Shown one piece after another: positions 43,559 through 52,542 of a stretch of DNA of 64,000 bases. Source of the DNA: Hyphomicrobiales bacterium (lineage in GTDB: Bacteria; Pseudomonadota; Alphaproteobacteria; Rhizobiales; Rhizobiaceae); the NCBI GenBank assembly GCA_900472605.1, contig UCJD01000036.1, positions 30,377 through 94,376 on the forward strand. Reading direction: 5' to 3'. Under the pieces are notes generated by a model, which was not told where the DNA came from, did not search any database, and saw only the letters and a list, made by a program, of their open reading frames with translations. The first letter of the stretch is position 1, and every line of letters begins with the position of its first letter. A program made the translations under genes and the position numbers.

Positions 43559-46024
43559 TCAGAACTTGTAGCTCAGCGACAGCGTCGCATTCAACGGATC
43601 GCCATACACGTTGCTGTAGATGTTGGTGCTGGCGTAGTACTTCTTGTCGAACAGGTTGTGGATGTTGAGTTTTGCGGCAACATTCTCGGTGAAATCGTAT
43701 TTGGCCACCAGGTCGACGACAAAAAAGGCATCTTGCCTCGTCGTCACGCCAGCCGGGAAGGTACCGTTCTTCTGGGTGAAGCTGCTGGAGCTTTCCCAGC
43801 GGACACCACCGCCGACGGTCAGCTTCTCCCACTCGCCAGGCAGGCGATAGGAGGTGAAGAGCTTCATCGAATTCTGAGGCACGCCGACGCTGATGTTGAA
43901 GCCAGCCGGCAGATCGGTGCTGGTATGGGTGAAGCTCGCCTGCACCTGCCAGTCAGGCAGGATTTCGCCGGAAAGTTCGAACTCGATGCCACGAATGACA
44001 GCGCCGTTCGCTGCGACATAAGCGTCATCGCCGGTGGGTGTCAGATTGCCATCGGCGACAGCGTAGTTATCCTGCTTAGTGCGGAAGAGAGCGACGCTGG
44101 CGTTCAATCGCTCGTCGAACAGGGCAGCCTTCATGCCGATTTCATAGGTATCGCCGGTGACCGGCTGCAGTGTCTGCCCGCTTACGTTCATGACGGATTG
44201 CGGCTGGAAGATGCTGGTGTAGCTCGCATAGACCGAAAGGCTTTCGGTCAGATCATAGACAATGCCGGCATACGGAACCCAGACGCCCGTTTCCTTGATC
44301 GCATCCGGGTAAGGCCCCCAGGCGATATAGTCATAGGTCGAATCCTGATCGTACCAGTTGATGCGTGAACCAAGGATCACAGAAAGGTCGTCTGTCGGCT
44401 TGAGACGGGCGGCGCCATAAGCGGAGTATTGGGTCAGGGTGTAATAGCGCTTGCCGGTCGTGGTCCATTCCGCCTCGGGGAAGTCACCGTTCCAATTGAA
44501 GATATTCGGGATCGAGGCGCTGAAACCTGGCACGGTCCACAGCGGATACATGTCATAATCGGCACGGGTGCGGGATGCATTCACACCGAAGACGAGATCG
44601 TGTTCGCGACCGAACATTTCCACGGGACCTTCGATACTACCATCGAAACTCGCCTGCTTTGTTGGGATCGGCCATTTGGAGACCCAGAGGTTCGATCCCG
44701 CGCCGGTATCCTTGTCCGCGTAGCCGTTGCGGCTGAACCAGCCGTAGGTGCGGTCGTTGTTTTCATAGATGTAGGTGCCGGTTGCTTTAAGCTTCCAGTC
44801 GTTTTCGAACTCATGCTCGAACTCGACGAAGCCGCTGTAGCGGGTTCGGTCCTGGCGGCTCCAGTTGGCGGCAGAGTTGAAGGAACGATCGAACACGGCC
44901 GGCGTTCCGTCGGAAAAATAGGCCGGTGCGCCGAAGTAGCCGCACGCCCGGCATTCCTTGTTCTGGTATTCGCCGCCAAAGGTCAGCATCGAACGGTCAT
45001 CAATGTCGGCTTCCAGAACGCCGTATAATGCCTGCGATTTCTGCGTCAGCCGGTCGATGTAGCTATCGCCTTCCTGAAATGCGCCGACACCGCGACCTCT
45101 AAGTCCGCCATCTTCAGAGATCGGGCCGCTGACATCGAAGGTCCCGCGGTGGGTGTTCCAAGAGCCGATCGTGCCTTCGACGGACGCTTGAAACTCCGAT
45201 GTCGGGCGCTTGCGTACCAGATCGACGGTCGCCGAAGGGCTGCCGGCACCGCTGAGCAAGCCGGTTGCACCGCGAACGATTTCGATGCGGTCATAGATCT
45301 CCGTGTCGAGACTAAGCGAATTGAGGTTCTTGTTGACGTTGACCCCATCGACCTGGAAGTTCTCGATTTCCAGGCCACGGGCAAACAGACCCTTGTCGTT
45401 GTCGTCGGCAATGCCCTTCTTCTTGAAGATGACACCAGGGCTGTTCACGACCACGTCTTCGACGCTGCGCATGTCCTGGTCCTCAATCCTTTGACGGGTG
45501 ATAACGGAAACGGATTGCGGTGTCTCGCGAATGGAAAGCGGCAGGCCAGTGGCGGTTGCCATTTCGCCTGTTGTGTAGGAGCCGGTGCCTTCGGTCGTTC
45601 CGGGGCTGGCGGTAACCACGAGCGGTTCGAGGGCAGTTGCGCCATCCGTATTGATGCGGCCTGCGTCCGTCTGGCGTGGATCGAAGACTGTTACCGCGTT
45701 GTCGCCGGTAAAACTGTAGGAAAGCCCACTGCCGGACAGGATCTGCTTCAAGGCATCGGTCCGTGTGTATGGCCCGACGACGGCACTGGAGGTCTTGCCC
45801 TGTGTAATGGATGCAGGATAGGCGATCTTCAATCCGCTGGTGCGCGCGAAACTGGCGAGCGCGCTGCTCAAGGGCTGTGCGGGAATGTTATAGGATCCCG
45901 GCTGTGTCCTGCCCGTGGTGGATTGTTGTGCCAAGGCCGGCTGGCTCGACAGAAATGAGAGCGCTGCCACCGAGGCGACGAGCGCAGTTGCAAGCAGTTT
46001 GTTTCGTCCCGAAAATCTCAACAC
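43559..46024 (-). CDS. TonB-dependent siderophore receptor with N-terminal signalling domain
   Basis: The 821-residue outer-membrane receptor has a signal peptide (about 10-32), an STN signalling domain (about 45-115, YNIPAQPLSSALASFARTSG), a TonB box near LEPLVVTAS, the plug (about 140-270, DGVNVNKNLNSLSL) and a 22-strand barrel ending in aromatic LSLSYKF. The STN domain passes a ligand-bound signal to FecR. Best likeness is to FhuE/FpvA-type xenosiderophore receptors. The start is GTG 46024 behind AAGGGG; TTG 46021 is possible. A 113-base gap to fecR probably holds a FecI-dependent promoter; it contains GAAAAT, but I cannot assign boxes securely. Confidence 0.93.
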   Translation of the reverse strand: MLRFSGRNKLLATALVASVAALSFLSSQPALAQQSTTGRTQPGSYNIPAQPLSSALASFARTSGLKIAYPASITQGKTSSAVVGPYTRTDALKQILSGSGLSYSFTGDNAVTVFDPRQTDAGRINTDGATALEPLVVTASPGTTEGTGSYTTGEMATATGLPLSIRETPQSVSVITRQRIEDQDMRSVEDVVVNSPGVIFKKKGIADDNDKGLFARGLEIENFQVDGVNVNKNLNSLSLDTEIYDRIEIVRGATGLLSGAGSPSATVDLVRKRPTSEFQASVEGTIGSWNTHRGTFDVSGPISEDGGLRGRGVGAFQEGDSYIDRLTQKSQALYGVLEADIDDRSMLTFGGEYQNKECRACGYFGAPAYFSDGTPAVFDRSFNSAANWSRQDRTRYSGFVEFEHEFENDWKLKATGTYIYENNDRTYGWFSRNGYADKDTGAGSNLWVSKWPIPTKQASFDGSIEGPVEMFGREHDLVFGVNASRTRADYDMYPLWTVPGFSASIPNIFNWNGDFPEAEWTTTGKRYYTLTQYSAYGAARLKPTDDLSVILGSRINWYDQDSTYDYIAWGPYPDAIKETGVWVPYAGIVYDLTESLSVYASYTSIFQPQSVMNVSGQTLQPVTGDTYEIGMKAALFDERLNASVALFRTKQDNYAVADGNLTPTGDDAYVAANGAVIRGIEFELSGEILPDWQVQASFTHTSTDLPAGFNISVGVPQNSMKLFTSYRLPGEWEKLTVGGGVRWESSSSFTQKNGTFPAGVTTRQDAFFVVDLVAKYDFTENVAAKLNIHNLFDKKYYASTNIYSNVYGDPLNATLSLSYKF

Positions 46025-46137
46025 AATACCCCTTCATGCGGATCGATGACGAAACCCCCGTTCGTCCCGTTATGTGTTGAGACCCGAAAGCTGAGTAAAA
46101 TCCTCAATGATTGGATGAAGAAATTTTCGCCTTTTTA

Positions 46138-47139
46138 TTAAGATGCTGAAATCACTGTAAAATAATTCGAGACGTGGCGCACTCTGAGGGGCAATCCACC
46201 CTGCAGCGCATCAAGGGAGCCGTTTGCGTCACGCAGGTCGAGCACTGCATTGATCTTAAGTTGCTTGAGCTTGGCATCGGTAATGACGATGAACCCGCGG
46301 TGCCATGCCGAAAGGGCGGCAACAACTTCCTCCAGCGACCGCCCCTCGGCGACATATTGCCCATCACGCCACGCAGCGAATGTCGAAACATCCGATCTGA
46401 GCACCTGTCCGATATGACCCTGCCTGTCGACGCGCAGGATCTCTCCCTCCTGCACATCCAACGTCTCGCCAATACCGTTGCCGACCCTGACGCTGTGGTG
46501 CGTGACTGAAAGCTCGGCTCTTGCTTCGGGCAGATCCCTCGCAATGTCGAAGGCCGTGCCCAGCGCACGGAAGGACGTATCGTCGACCATCACTTCGAAG
46601 GGGCGGGCCGCATTGGGCGCCACTTCGAAATAGGCCTGCCCGGCCAGCAGCCGCACGCGTCTCATTTGCTCGGTGAAATCGACATCGAGTGCGGAACGGG
46701 CGTTCAGATAGACACGTGAACCATCCGGAAGCGTAATCCGTGCCGGGCTCGCCGTTTCCGTGATGTAGTCCGCGGTCATGCGGCCAAGCAACCCGGAGCT
46801 CCAGAGAGCTCCCGAAGTGCCGACAGCGCCGAGACACAGCAGCAGGGAAAGTGCGCCACGGCGGCTGATCCCGGACGCAGACGGCGCTGCGGCCAAAACG
46901 CGGCCGCTCTTGCGGTCAACGAAGAGCTTGCCCATCACCGACCAGAGCTGCTCTGCCTCGCGGGCAGCATCGGCATGCGCAGTGCTTTCCTGCTGCCACG
47001 CTTCATACGCTGCAACATCGCCGTCACAAGTCGTTCCGGAATTCAGCCGGACGATCCAATGGAGCGCCTGTTCGGCAAGATCGGGTTTCTCGTTTTGCGC
47101 CTCAGTCATCAATGCGTCCGGGTTTGGAGTGCCTTTCAT
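46138..47139 (-). CDS. fecR: FecR-type anti-sigma/signal transducer
   Basis: A 333-residue inner-membrane regulator. The cytoplasmic N-terminus has the FecR anti-sigma block LAEQALHWIVRLNSG and YEAWQQESTAHADAAREAEQLW; one transmembrane segment follows at about 93-115, and the periplasmic FecR domain (about 125-250) includes ARITLPDGSRVYLNARSAL. Just before the membrane segment is SRRGALSLLLCLG, a twin-arginine-like sequence, consistent with Tat insertion known for some FecR proteins. ATG 47109 is an alternative start giving a shorter leader. It relays receptor occupancy to the sigma factor encoded upstream. Confidence 0.9.
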   Translation of the reverse strand: MKGTPNPDALMTEAQNEKPDLAEQALHWIVRLNSGTTCDGDVAAYEAWQQESTAHADAAREAEQLWSVMGKLFVDRKSGRVLAAAPSASGISRRGALSLLLCLGAVGTSGALWSSGLLGRMTADYITETASPARITLPDGSRVYLNARSALDVDFTEQMRRVRLLAGQAYFEVAPNAARPFEVMVDDTSFRALGTAFDIARDLPEARAELSVTHHSVRVGNGIGETLDVQEGEILRVDRQGHIGQVLRSDVSTFAAWRDGQYVAEGRSLEEVVAALSAWHRGFIVITDAKLKQLKINAVLDLRDANGSLDALQGGLPLRVRHVSNYFTVISAS

Positions 47140-47184
47140 CCGGTTACACCGGAAAAGCGAAGAAAATCCACAATACGCGCCATC

Positions 47185-47700
47185 TCAAAACTCCTCGTCG
47201 CGGCGCAGGAACTCTCGGCAGTGCAGCAACGCGCGTACGATATGCTTCTCCACCATGCTGACGGAGACGCCGAGAGCGTTAGCGATTTCCGGATGGCTGT
47301 AGCCCTGCAGCTTGTTCATGACGAATGCCTGCCGGCAGGCATCGGGAAGGGCATTGAGATAGACGGCGAGCTTGGCGAGATCGCGCTGCATGTCCATGCG
47401 CTCGGCCGAATTGTCGGCAAGACTGGCTTCGTCGAGGCTCTCGAAGTGCACGCGCCGCAGCCATTCGCGCCGCTCCCGATCGGTAAAGTCGATTGCGGCA
47501 TGACGTGTCGCCGTAAAAAGATAGCTTCTCGGATGTTCGACGGGAGTCGCCGATCGGCGCCCTGCGAGCTTCAGATAGGCATTCTGAACGACCTCCTCTC
47601 CATTGTCCCGATTGCCGACAAGCCGCGAAGCAAGGCGCACCGCGTCACGATGGTAGAGCTTAAACAGCTGGTACAGCCATGCGTTAAATGTTCTTGCCAT
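47185..47700 (-). CDS. fecI: ECF sigma factor, FecI type
   Basis: The 171-residue protein has sigma region 2 (about 10-75, YHRDAVRLASRLVGNRDNGEEVVQNAYLKL) and region 4 (about 115-165, ALPDACRQAFVMNKLQGYSHPEIANALGVS), the layout of iron-starvation ECF sigma factors. It probably drives the receptor gene when FecR is activated. It is first in an eight-gene minus-strand island. No good ribosome site precedes ATG 47700. Confidence 0.93.
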   Translation of the reverse strand: MARTFNAWLYQLFKLYHRDAVRLASRLVGNRDNGEEVVQNAYLKLAGRRSATPVEHPRSYLFTATRHAAIDFTDRERREWLRRVHFESLDEASLADNSAERMDMQRDLAKLAVYLNALPDACRQAFVMNKLQGYSHPEIANALGVSVSMVEKHIVRALLHCREFLRRDEEF

Positions 47701-47764
47701 CGGTTCGGGTGAGCTATGGAGACAAAACGGAACGGCGACCGCTAGTCAGTTTGCATGCTGGTCA

Positions 47765-47791
47765 CGTATAAAACAGGATAAATTTAGTCAA
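47765..47791 (-). promoter_or_regulatory. candidate fecI promoter with overlapping iron-responsive-operator-like site
   Basis: On the minus strand TTGACT (47791-47786) and TATACG (47770-47765) are 15 bases apart, 64 bases before the fecI ATG. Overlapping it, TGA-N9-TCC (47790-47776) with a TAAATTTA core is one base off the TGA-N9-TCA plan reported for RirA iron-responsive operators of Rhizobiales. This would repress the island when iron is plentiful. The match is approximate. Confidence 0.35.
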
Positions 47792-48072
47792 GTATTTTTA
47801 TATTATGGCCGAAAATTGAGTGGAGGTATTTCTATTTGGCCTTTGCTGATAGCCAGCAGCGAGGTAGGTAGTGGGTCGCCTACCCGTTCGCCGCCGCCCA
47901 CATCCTTAAGGGCTCGATCAACAAGCTGGCTGTTTGTCCTGATCGGTTGACGAGGAGAACGACGATTGCCAACGGCATGCGGCGCTTGGGCATCCACTGA
48001 TTGTAGCGCTCAGACCTACATTATGAGTAGACTGTTGTTGTGAGCAATTATTGATCTGGGGCCGGCCAAAAA
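47792..48072. other. intergenic region between fecI and the LysR gene
   Basis: Part of a 372-base gap. Beyond the AT-rich fecI promoter, a plus-strand stretch ending at 48000 reads AAAHILKGSINKLAVCPDRL and stops at GIH, which might be a small gene relic but matches nothing I know. No regulatory palindrome is evident. Confidence 0.35.
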
Positions 48073-49014
48073 ATGGATCTCAAGCAATTGCGGATTTTCA
48101 TGTCCGTGGCAGAGACGCAGTCGTTAAGCGCTGCAGCCGACCGGCTACGGCTAAGCCAGTCGACGTTGACGCGGCAGATCCAGCTTCTTGAGACAGCCGT
48201 TGGTTGTCCTCTATTTCTTCGGCATGGCCGCGGCATGCGGCTGACCGAGGCGGGCGATGAATTTTTGAACCGGATCGCAGGCCCCGTGCGCCAGATCGAG
48301 CTTGCGATCCATGAAGTTTCCTTGCCAGACAGGTTAGCTTCGGGCGTAGTAACGATCGGTATGCTACCCTCGCTCAGCCACCTGATCTCCGCGCGTCTGG
48401 CGCGCCGCGTCGCGCAGGAATTTTCGGACGTCTCGCTGCGGATCATCGACGGTTATCCGGGCCATATGATCGAATGGCTGCAAAGCGGCGAAATCGACGC
48501 GGCCTTTCTCTATGGCCCGAGCAGCGACCTGCATCTGCGCGTCATCGATCTGGTCTTCGAAGAGATGCGCCTGATCGGCCCGCTGGACAATTCGCTGACG
48601 GCGATGAAATCCGTCGCGATCAAAGATCTGGAAGGCACCGATTTCATCCTGCCGTTCCGACCGCATGGCCTGCGACCGATCATCGAAAGCGCCTTCGCCA
48701 AGGGCAATATCCGGGTGAAGGTGAGAGCCGAGGCCGATACCCAGCTCGTCATCAAGGATCTCGTGGCAAGCGGGATCGGCTTTTCGATGCTGCCGCTTTC
48801 CTCGATCCACCCTGAGGATGCCGGGCGTTTCGCGCATACGTCGCTCACGCCGAAGGTCATGCGCCAGATCCTTCTCGCTTTGCCGAGCGACCGCCGCGAC
48901 ACGCGCGCGGTCATGGCGGTCACCGAGATCATCCAGCACGAAATCCGCGTCGCGATCGATAGCGGAGCCTGGCCGGCCGTTCCCAGTCCGGCGCTGAAGG
49001 CACAAAAAATCTAG
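48073..49014 (+). CDS. LysR-family transcriptional regulator
   Basis: A 313-residue regulator with the LysR winged helix at the N-terminus (MDLKQLRIFMSVAETQS, SAAADRLRLSQSTLTRQIQ) and a two-lobed effector domain (about 90-300). It is encoded just upstream of, and in the same direction as, the ABC-hyu-opine dehydrogenase genes, so it is the likely regulator of that locus. It differs from the usual divergent LysR layout. The effector would be the imported compound or a product. Confidence 0.9.
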   Translation: MDLKQLRIFMSVAETQSLSAAADRLRLSQSTLTRQIQLLETAVGCPLFLRHGRGMRLTEAGDEFLNRIAGPVRQIELAIHEVSLPDRLASGVVTIGMLPSLSHLISARLARRVAQEFSDVSLRIIDGYPGHMIEWLQSGEIDAAFLYGPSSDLHLRVIDLVFEEMRLIGPLDNSLTAMKSVAIKDLEGTDFILPFRPHGLRPIIESAFAKGNIRVKVRAEADTQLVIKDLVASGIGFSMLPLSSIHPEDAGRFAHTSLTPKVMRQILLALPSDRRDTRAVMAVTEIIQHEIRVAIDSGAWPAVPSPALKAQKI

Positions 49015-49069
49015 ATAATTCAGTGGGACGCACCAGGGTGCCGGAATTTTAGGCATTTTCAGGATGTGC

Positions 49070-49080
49070 ATAGCTGCTAT
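49070..49080. promoter_or_regulatory. short inverted repeat upstream of the second transporter operon
   Basis: ATAGC-T-GCTAT lies in the 159-base gap between the LysR gene and the binding-protein gene. It is the only clear dyad there and may be part of a LysR-type site, though the classical T-N11-A is not symmetric about it. Confidence 0.25.
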
Positions 49081-49173
49081 CGAATCGGCGATGTTGCTCC
49101 ACACGCCCGGGCTTTCTAGGCTTGTGGCAACCGTATAGCGGCCGACTGCAATGTCTTGACCAGGGGAACAACA

Positions 49174-50700
49174 ATGAAATTTCATGCAAGGCCAATGTCC
49201 ATGTCTCGTTCGGGAATGCTGCGCACCGCGTTTTGCGCCTCCGTTGCGCTCGTCGCGATCTCCGCTTCCGCCCATGCTGCAAGCCTCACCATCGGCCTGT
49301 CGTCCAGCGTCAATTCGCTCGATCCGGCCCAAGCGCAGGTGGTGCAGACCGATCTGAGCACGATCAGTGAACTGTATTCCTCGCTCGTGACGCGCGGCCC
49401 CGACATGAAGCTGAAGGGTGATCTAGCCGAAAGCTGGACGGCCGTCGACGACAACACCTGGTCGTTCAAACTGAAACCGGGCATAAAGTTCCCGAATGGC
49501 GAGGCGCTGGATGCCGCCGCCGTCAAGTGGAATTTCGACCGCATCAAGAGCCCCGATACAAAGGCCCGCAACAAGCTGTGGTTCGATCCGATCAAGACGA
49601 TCGAGGTGGTCAGCCCGACTGAGATCCGTTTCATCACCGACAAGCCCTATCCGGCGCTGCCCGCCCAGCTGTCGATGTTCTACCTGCTTGCACCGAAGTG
49701 GACGGAGACCCATAACCCGATCATCGAAGCCATGGGCACCGGTCCCTACGATCTCGTCAGCTCGACACCGGGCGATCGCATCGTTCTGAAAGCCAAGAAG
49801 GACTATTACGGCGCCAAGCCCGCCTACGATGATGTAACGCTGCGCATTATTCCGGAAGCAGCGGCCCGCATGGCCGCCGTCGAGGCGAAGGAAGTCGATC
49901 TCGCCTTCGACATCCCGGTCGCTGACGTCGCCCGTCTCGACAAGGAAAGCGGGCTTGCCGCCGGATGGATCGATTCAAGCCGCATGATGGTCTTGAAGAT
50001 CAACACGCTGAAGGCCCCGCTCGACAAACAGCCGGAAATCCGCCAGGCGCTCAACTATGCCGTCGACAAGAAGGCGATCGCCGACGCGATCTATGCCGGC
50101 GCCAGCACGGTCAGCGCCTGCCAGCTCGTTTCGCCGCAATATTTCGGCTTCAATCCGGATCTGAAGGCCTATCCTTATGATCCGGCAAAGGCCAAGCAGC
50201 TCTTGAAGGCAGCTGGTGTCTCCGGTTCGCTTGATGTCGAGTTGGAAGTGCCGCTCGGCCGCTATCTCGCCGCCAGCGACATCGCGCAGATCATCGCGCA
50301 GCAACTGTCCGAAGTCGGCGTCAACGCCAAGATCCACGAGATGGAATTCGGTGCCTGGGCGAAGAAATATGCCGGCGGCGACCTCGGCAACATGGCCCTA
50401 ACCGGGCAGGCCTGGCCGACGCTCGATGCGGACGGCCTGCTCAGCCTCTACGACTCGTCCAACCCGACATCCTATTTCAAGAATGCCGATTTCGACGCGG
50501 CGCTGGCCAAGGCCCGTTCGACGACGGATGTCAACGCCCGCCTCGAACAATACAAGATCGCCACCAAGATCATGTGCGAACAGGCGCCCGACCTGTTCCT
50601 GTTCAGCCAGCCGACCACCTATACCCATTCCAAGGGTATCACGTGGCAGGCCCGCGGCGACGACTGGGTTCGTGCCTCTGACGTGACGCCGGCCAAGTAG
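49174..50700 (+). CDS. ABC transporter substrate-binding protein, dipeptide/opine family
   Basis: The 508-residue SBP_bac_5 protein has a signal peptide (about 12-35, cleavage after AHA) and begins its mature part SLTIGLSSSVNSLDPAQ. ESWTAVDDNTWSFKLKPGIKFPNGE and GTGPYDLVSSTPGDRIVLKA are family landmarks. ATG 49174 has AGGGGA upstream; a TTG six codons earlier is less likely. It opens an operon of transporter genes that runs into hyuA, hyuB and an opine-dehydrogenase-type gene. The ligand is probably an opine, lactam or short peptide derivative. Confidence 0.88.
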   Translation: MKFHARPMSMSRSGMLRTAFCASVALVAISASAHAASLTIGLSSSVNSLDPAQAQVVQTDLSTISELYSSLVTRGPDMKLKGDLAESWTAVDDNTWSFKLKPGIKFPNGEALDAAAVKWNFDRIKSPDTKARNKLWFDPIKTIEVVSPTEIRFITDKPYPALPAQLSMFYLLAPKWTETHNPIIEAMGTGPYDLVSSTPGDRIVLKAKKDYYGAKPAYDDVTLRIIPEAAARMAAVEAKEVDLAFDIPVADVARLDKESGLAAGWIDSSRMMVLKINTLKAPLDKQPEIRQALNYAVDKKAIADAIYAGASTVSACQLVSPQYFGFNPDLKAYPYDPAKAKQLLKAAGVSGSLDVELEVPLGRYLAASDIAQIIAQQLSEVGVNAKIHEMEFGAWAKKYAGGDLGNMALTGQAWPTLDADGLLSLYDSSNPTSYFKNADFDAALAKARSTTDVNARLEQYKIATKIMCEQAPDLFLFSQPTTYTHSKGITWQARGDDWVRASDVTPAK

Positions 50701-50731
50701 GCCGGCCTCGACAAAGGAACAGGGACAAGCA

Positions 50732-51664
50732 ATGCCGAACTATCTCCTGACCCGAATGGGCGAAAGCCTGCTGGCGATCTGGGGCGTGGTGACGATAGTT
50801 TTCGTCGTCACCCGCGTCCTGGGCGATCCCGCAGTGCTGCTTCTGCCAATCGGATCGCCTGCCGCAGCACTGGCCGAATTGCGCAGCCAGCTCGGGCTCG
50901 ACCAGCCCATCCTGACGCAATACGTCCATTTCCTCGGCCAGGCGGTGAAGGGGGATTTCGGCAATAGCTACCAGTATATGCGGCCGGCCATGTCGGTCGT
51001 TCTGGAGCGCATGCCGGCAACCCTGATGCTTGCCGGCAGCGCCATCGTCATCGGCATCGTGCTCGGCGGCATCGCCGGGCTGCTGGCGGCGATCAAGCGC
51101 AACACGATTGTCGAATATATCGTCATGTTCCTGGCGCTGATCGGCCAGGCGACGCCTATGTTCTGGCTCGGCATCGTGATGATCATGTTCTTCGCCGTCA
51201 ATCTCGGCTGGTTGCCCACCGGCGGTTACGGATCGTTCTCGAACCTCGTCCTGCCAGCGATGACGCTTGGCACTTTCGTGGCCGCAAGCGTCACACGCCT
51301 GTTTCGCTCCAGCATTCTCGACGTGCTGCGCGAAGAATATGTGCGCACCGCCCGCGCAAAAGGTCTTCGTCCCAAAACCATCTATATCTGGCATATCGGC
51401 CGCAACGCGCTGATCCCCGTTGTCACCATGGTGGCGATCCTGACAGCGGAACTGCTCGGCGGCTCTGCCGTGGCAGAAACCGTGTTCTCCTGGCCCGGCG
51501 TCGGGCGCCTGATCGTGCAGTCGATCGAGACCCAGGATTTCCCGGTGGTCCAGGCGGCGGTCTGCCTCGTCACCACGATCTTCGTCTTTATCAATCTTCT
51601 GGTCGATATCGGCTACAGCCTGCTCGATCCGCGCATCCGCAGCCAGGGAGGCGGACATGAGTGA
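50732..51664 (+). CDS. ABC transporter permease, DppB type
   Basis: A 310-residue permease starting NYLLTRMGESLLAIWGVV with about six helices. The loop VRTARAKGLRPKTIYIWHIGRNAL near residue 205 is the coupling helix region. Its end overlaps the next permease by eight bases (ATGAGTGA). An AGGAACAGGG ribosome site precedes the ATG. Confidence 0.92.
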   Translation: MPNYLLTRMGESLLAIWGVVTIVFVVTRVLGDPAVLLLPIGSPAAALAELRSQLGLDQPILTQYVHFLGQAVKGDFGNSYQYMRPAMSVVLERMPATLMLAGSAIVIGIVLGGIAGLLAAIKRNTIVEYIVMFLALIGQATPMFWLGIVMIMFFAVNLGWLPTGGYGSFSNLVLPAMTLGTFVAASVTRLFRSSILDVLREEYVRTARAKGLRPKTIYIWHIGRNALIPVVTMVAILTAELLGGSAVAETVFSWPGVGRLIVQSIETQDFPVVQAAVCLVTTIFVFINLLVDIGYSLLDPRIRSQGGGHE

Positions 51665-52538
51665 GAGCCGTACCGTAGTGAGATCCATGCTGCCCGCCTT
51701 CGTGCCTGCACTTTTCAGAAGCAAGCCCGGCCTTGCAGGCGCGGTGATCCTGACGATCTTCGTGCTTGCCGCCTTGCTGGCGCCAATCCTCGGCCTGCCC
51801 GATCCGGTGCGCGGCGATCTGCTCACCCGGCTGAAGCCGCCGACCATCGGTCTTGCAGGCTTCGGTGCGCATCCGCTCGGCACCGACCAGCTCGGCCGCG
51901 ATATTTTGAGCCGGATCATCTATGGCGGCCGCGTCACGCTGATGATCGCGGCGCTTTCGGTGCTGACCGGCGGCGTGTTCGGCGTCGTCATCGGGCTCAT
52001 CTCCGGCTTTTTCGGCGGCTGGGTCGACCGAGTGCTGATGCGCATCGTCGATATGCAGCTATCGGTGCCGCTGACCATTCTGGCGCTGCTGATCATCGCC
52101 TCGCTCGGCCCGGCTCTGCACAATCTCGTCGCGGTTCTCGCGTTGACCAGCTGGGTGCAATATGCCCGCGTCGTGCGCGGCCAGGTTCTGGCGGTGAAGA
52201 GCCGCGAATACATCCAGTCGGCGCGGGCGATTGCGGCCCATCCGATGCGGATCATCTTCCACCACGTCCTGCCCAATGTGATGACGCCGGCCATCGTCGT
52301 GCTGACGCTGGAACTGGCGCGCATCATCCTGCTCGAGGCCGGCCTTTCCTTTCTCGGCCTCGGCATCCAGCCGCCGGATGCGGCCTGGGGACGGATGCTT
52401 GCCGAAGGGCGCAGCTTCATGTCGACCGCCTGGTGGCTGTCGGTCTTTCCCGGCGTCGCCATCATGCTGACGGTTCTGAGCGTCAATCTGCTCGGCGACT
52501 GGCTGCGCGACTATTTCGATCCGCATCTGGAGGGCTGA
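51657..52538 (+). CDS. ABC transporter permease, DppC type
   Basis: The 293-residue second permease has a cytoplasmic leader, a first helix near 28-48, and the DppC landmark HPLGTDQLGRDILSRIIYGG around residue 65. The late segment GLSFLGLGIQPPDAAWGRML is typical. It ends four bases before the ATPase gene. Confidence 0.92.
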   Translation: MSESRTVVRSMLPAFVPALFRSKPGLAGAVILTIFVLAALLAPILGLPDPVRGDLLTRLKPPTIGLAGFGAHPLGTDQLGRDILSRIIYGGRVTLMIAALSVLTGGVFGVVIGLISGFFGGWVDRVLMRIVDMQLSVPLTILALLIIASLGPALHNLVAVLALTSWVQYARVVRGQVLAVKSREYIQSARAIAAHPMRIIFHHVLPNVMTPAIVVLTLELARIILLEAGLSFLGLGIQPPDAAWGRMLAEGRSFMSTAWWLSVFPGVAIMLTVLSVNLLGDWLRDYFDPHLEG

Positions 52539-52542
52539 GGCG

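Noticed and set aside
46025..46137. Specific FecI-dependent -35/-10 boxes before the receptor gene
   Set aside because: A GAAAAT element is present, but no matching -10 at correct spacing could be fixed by eye, so the promoter is only inferred from gene order.
50639..51919. Minus-strand open frame of about 425 codons opposite permease genes
   Set aside because: Antisense shadow; rich in His, Asp and Arg, no membrane or catalytic pattern.
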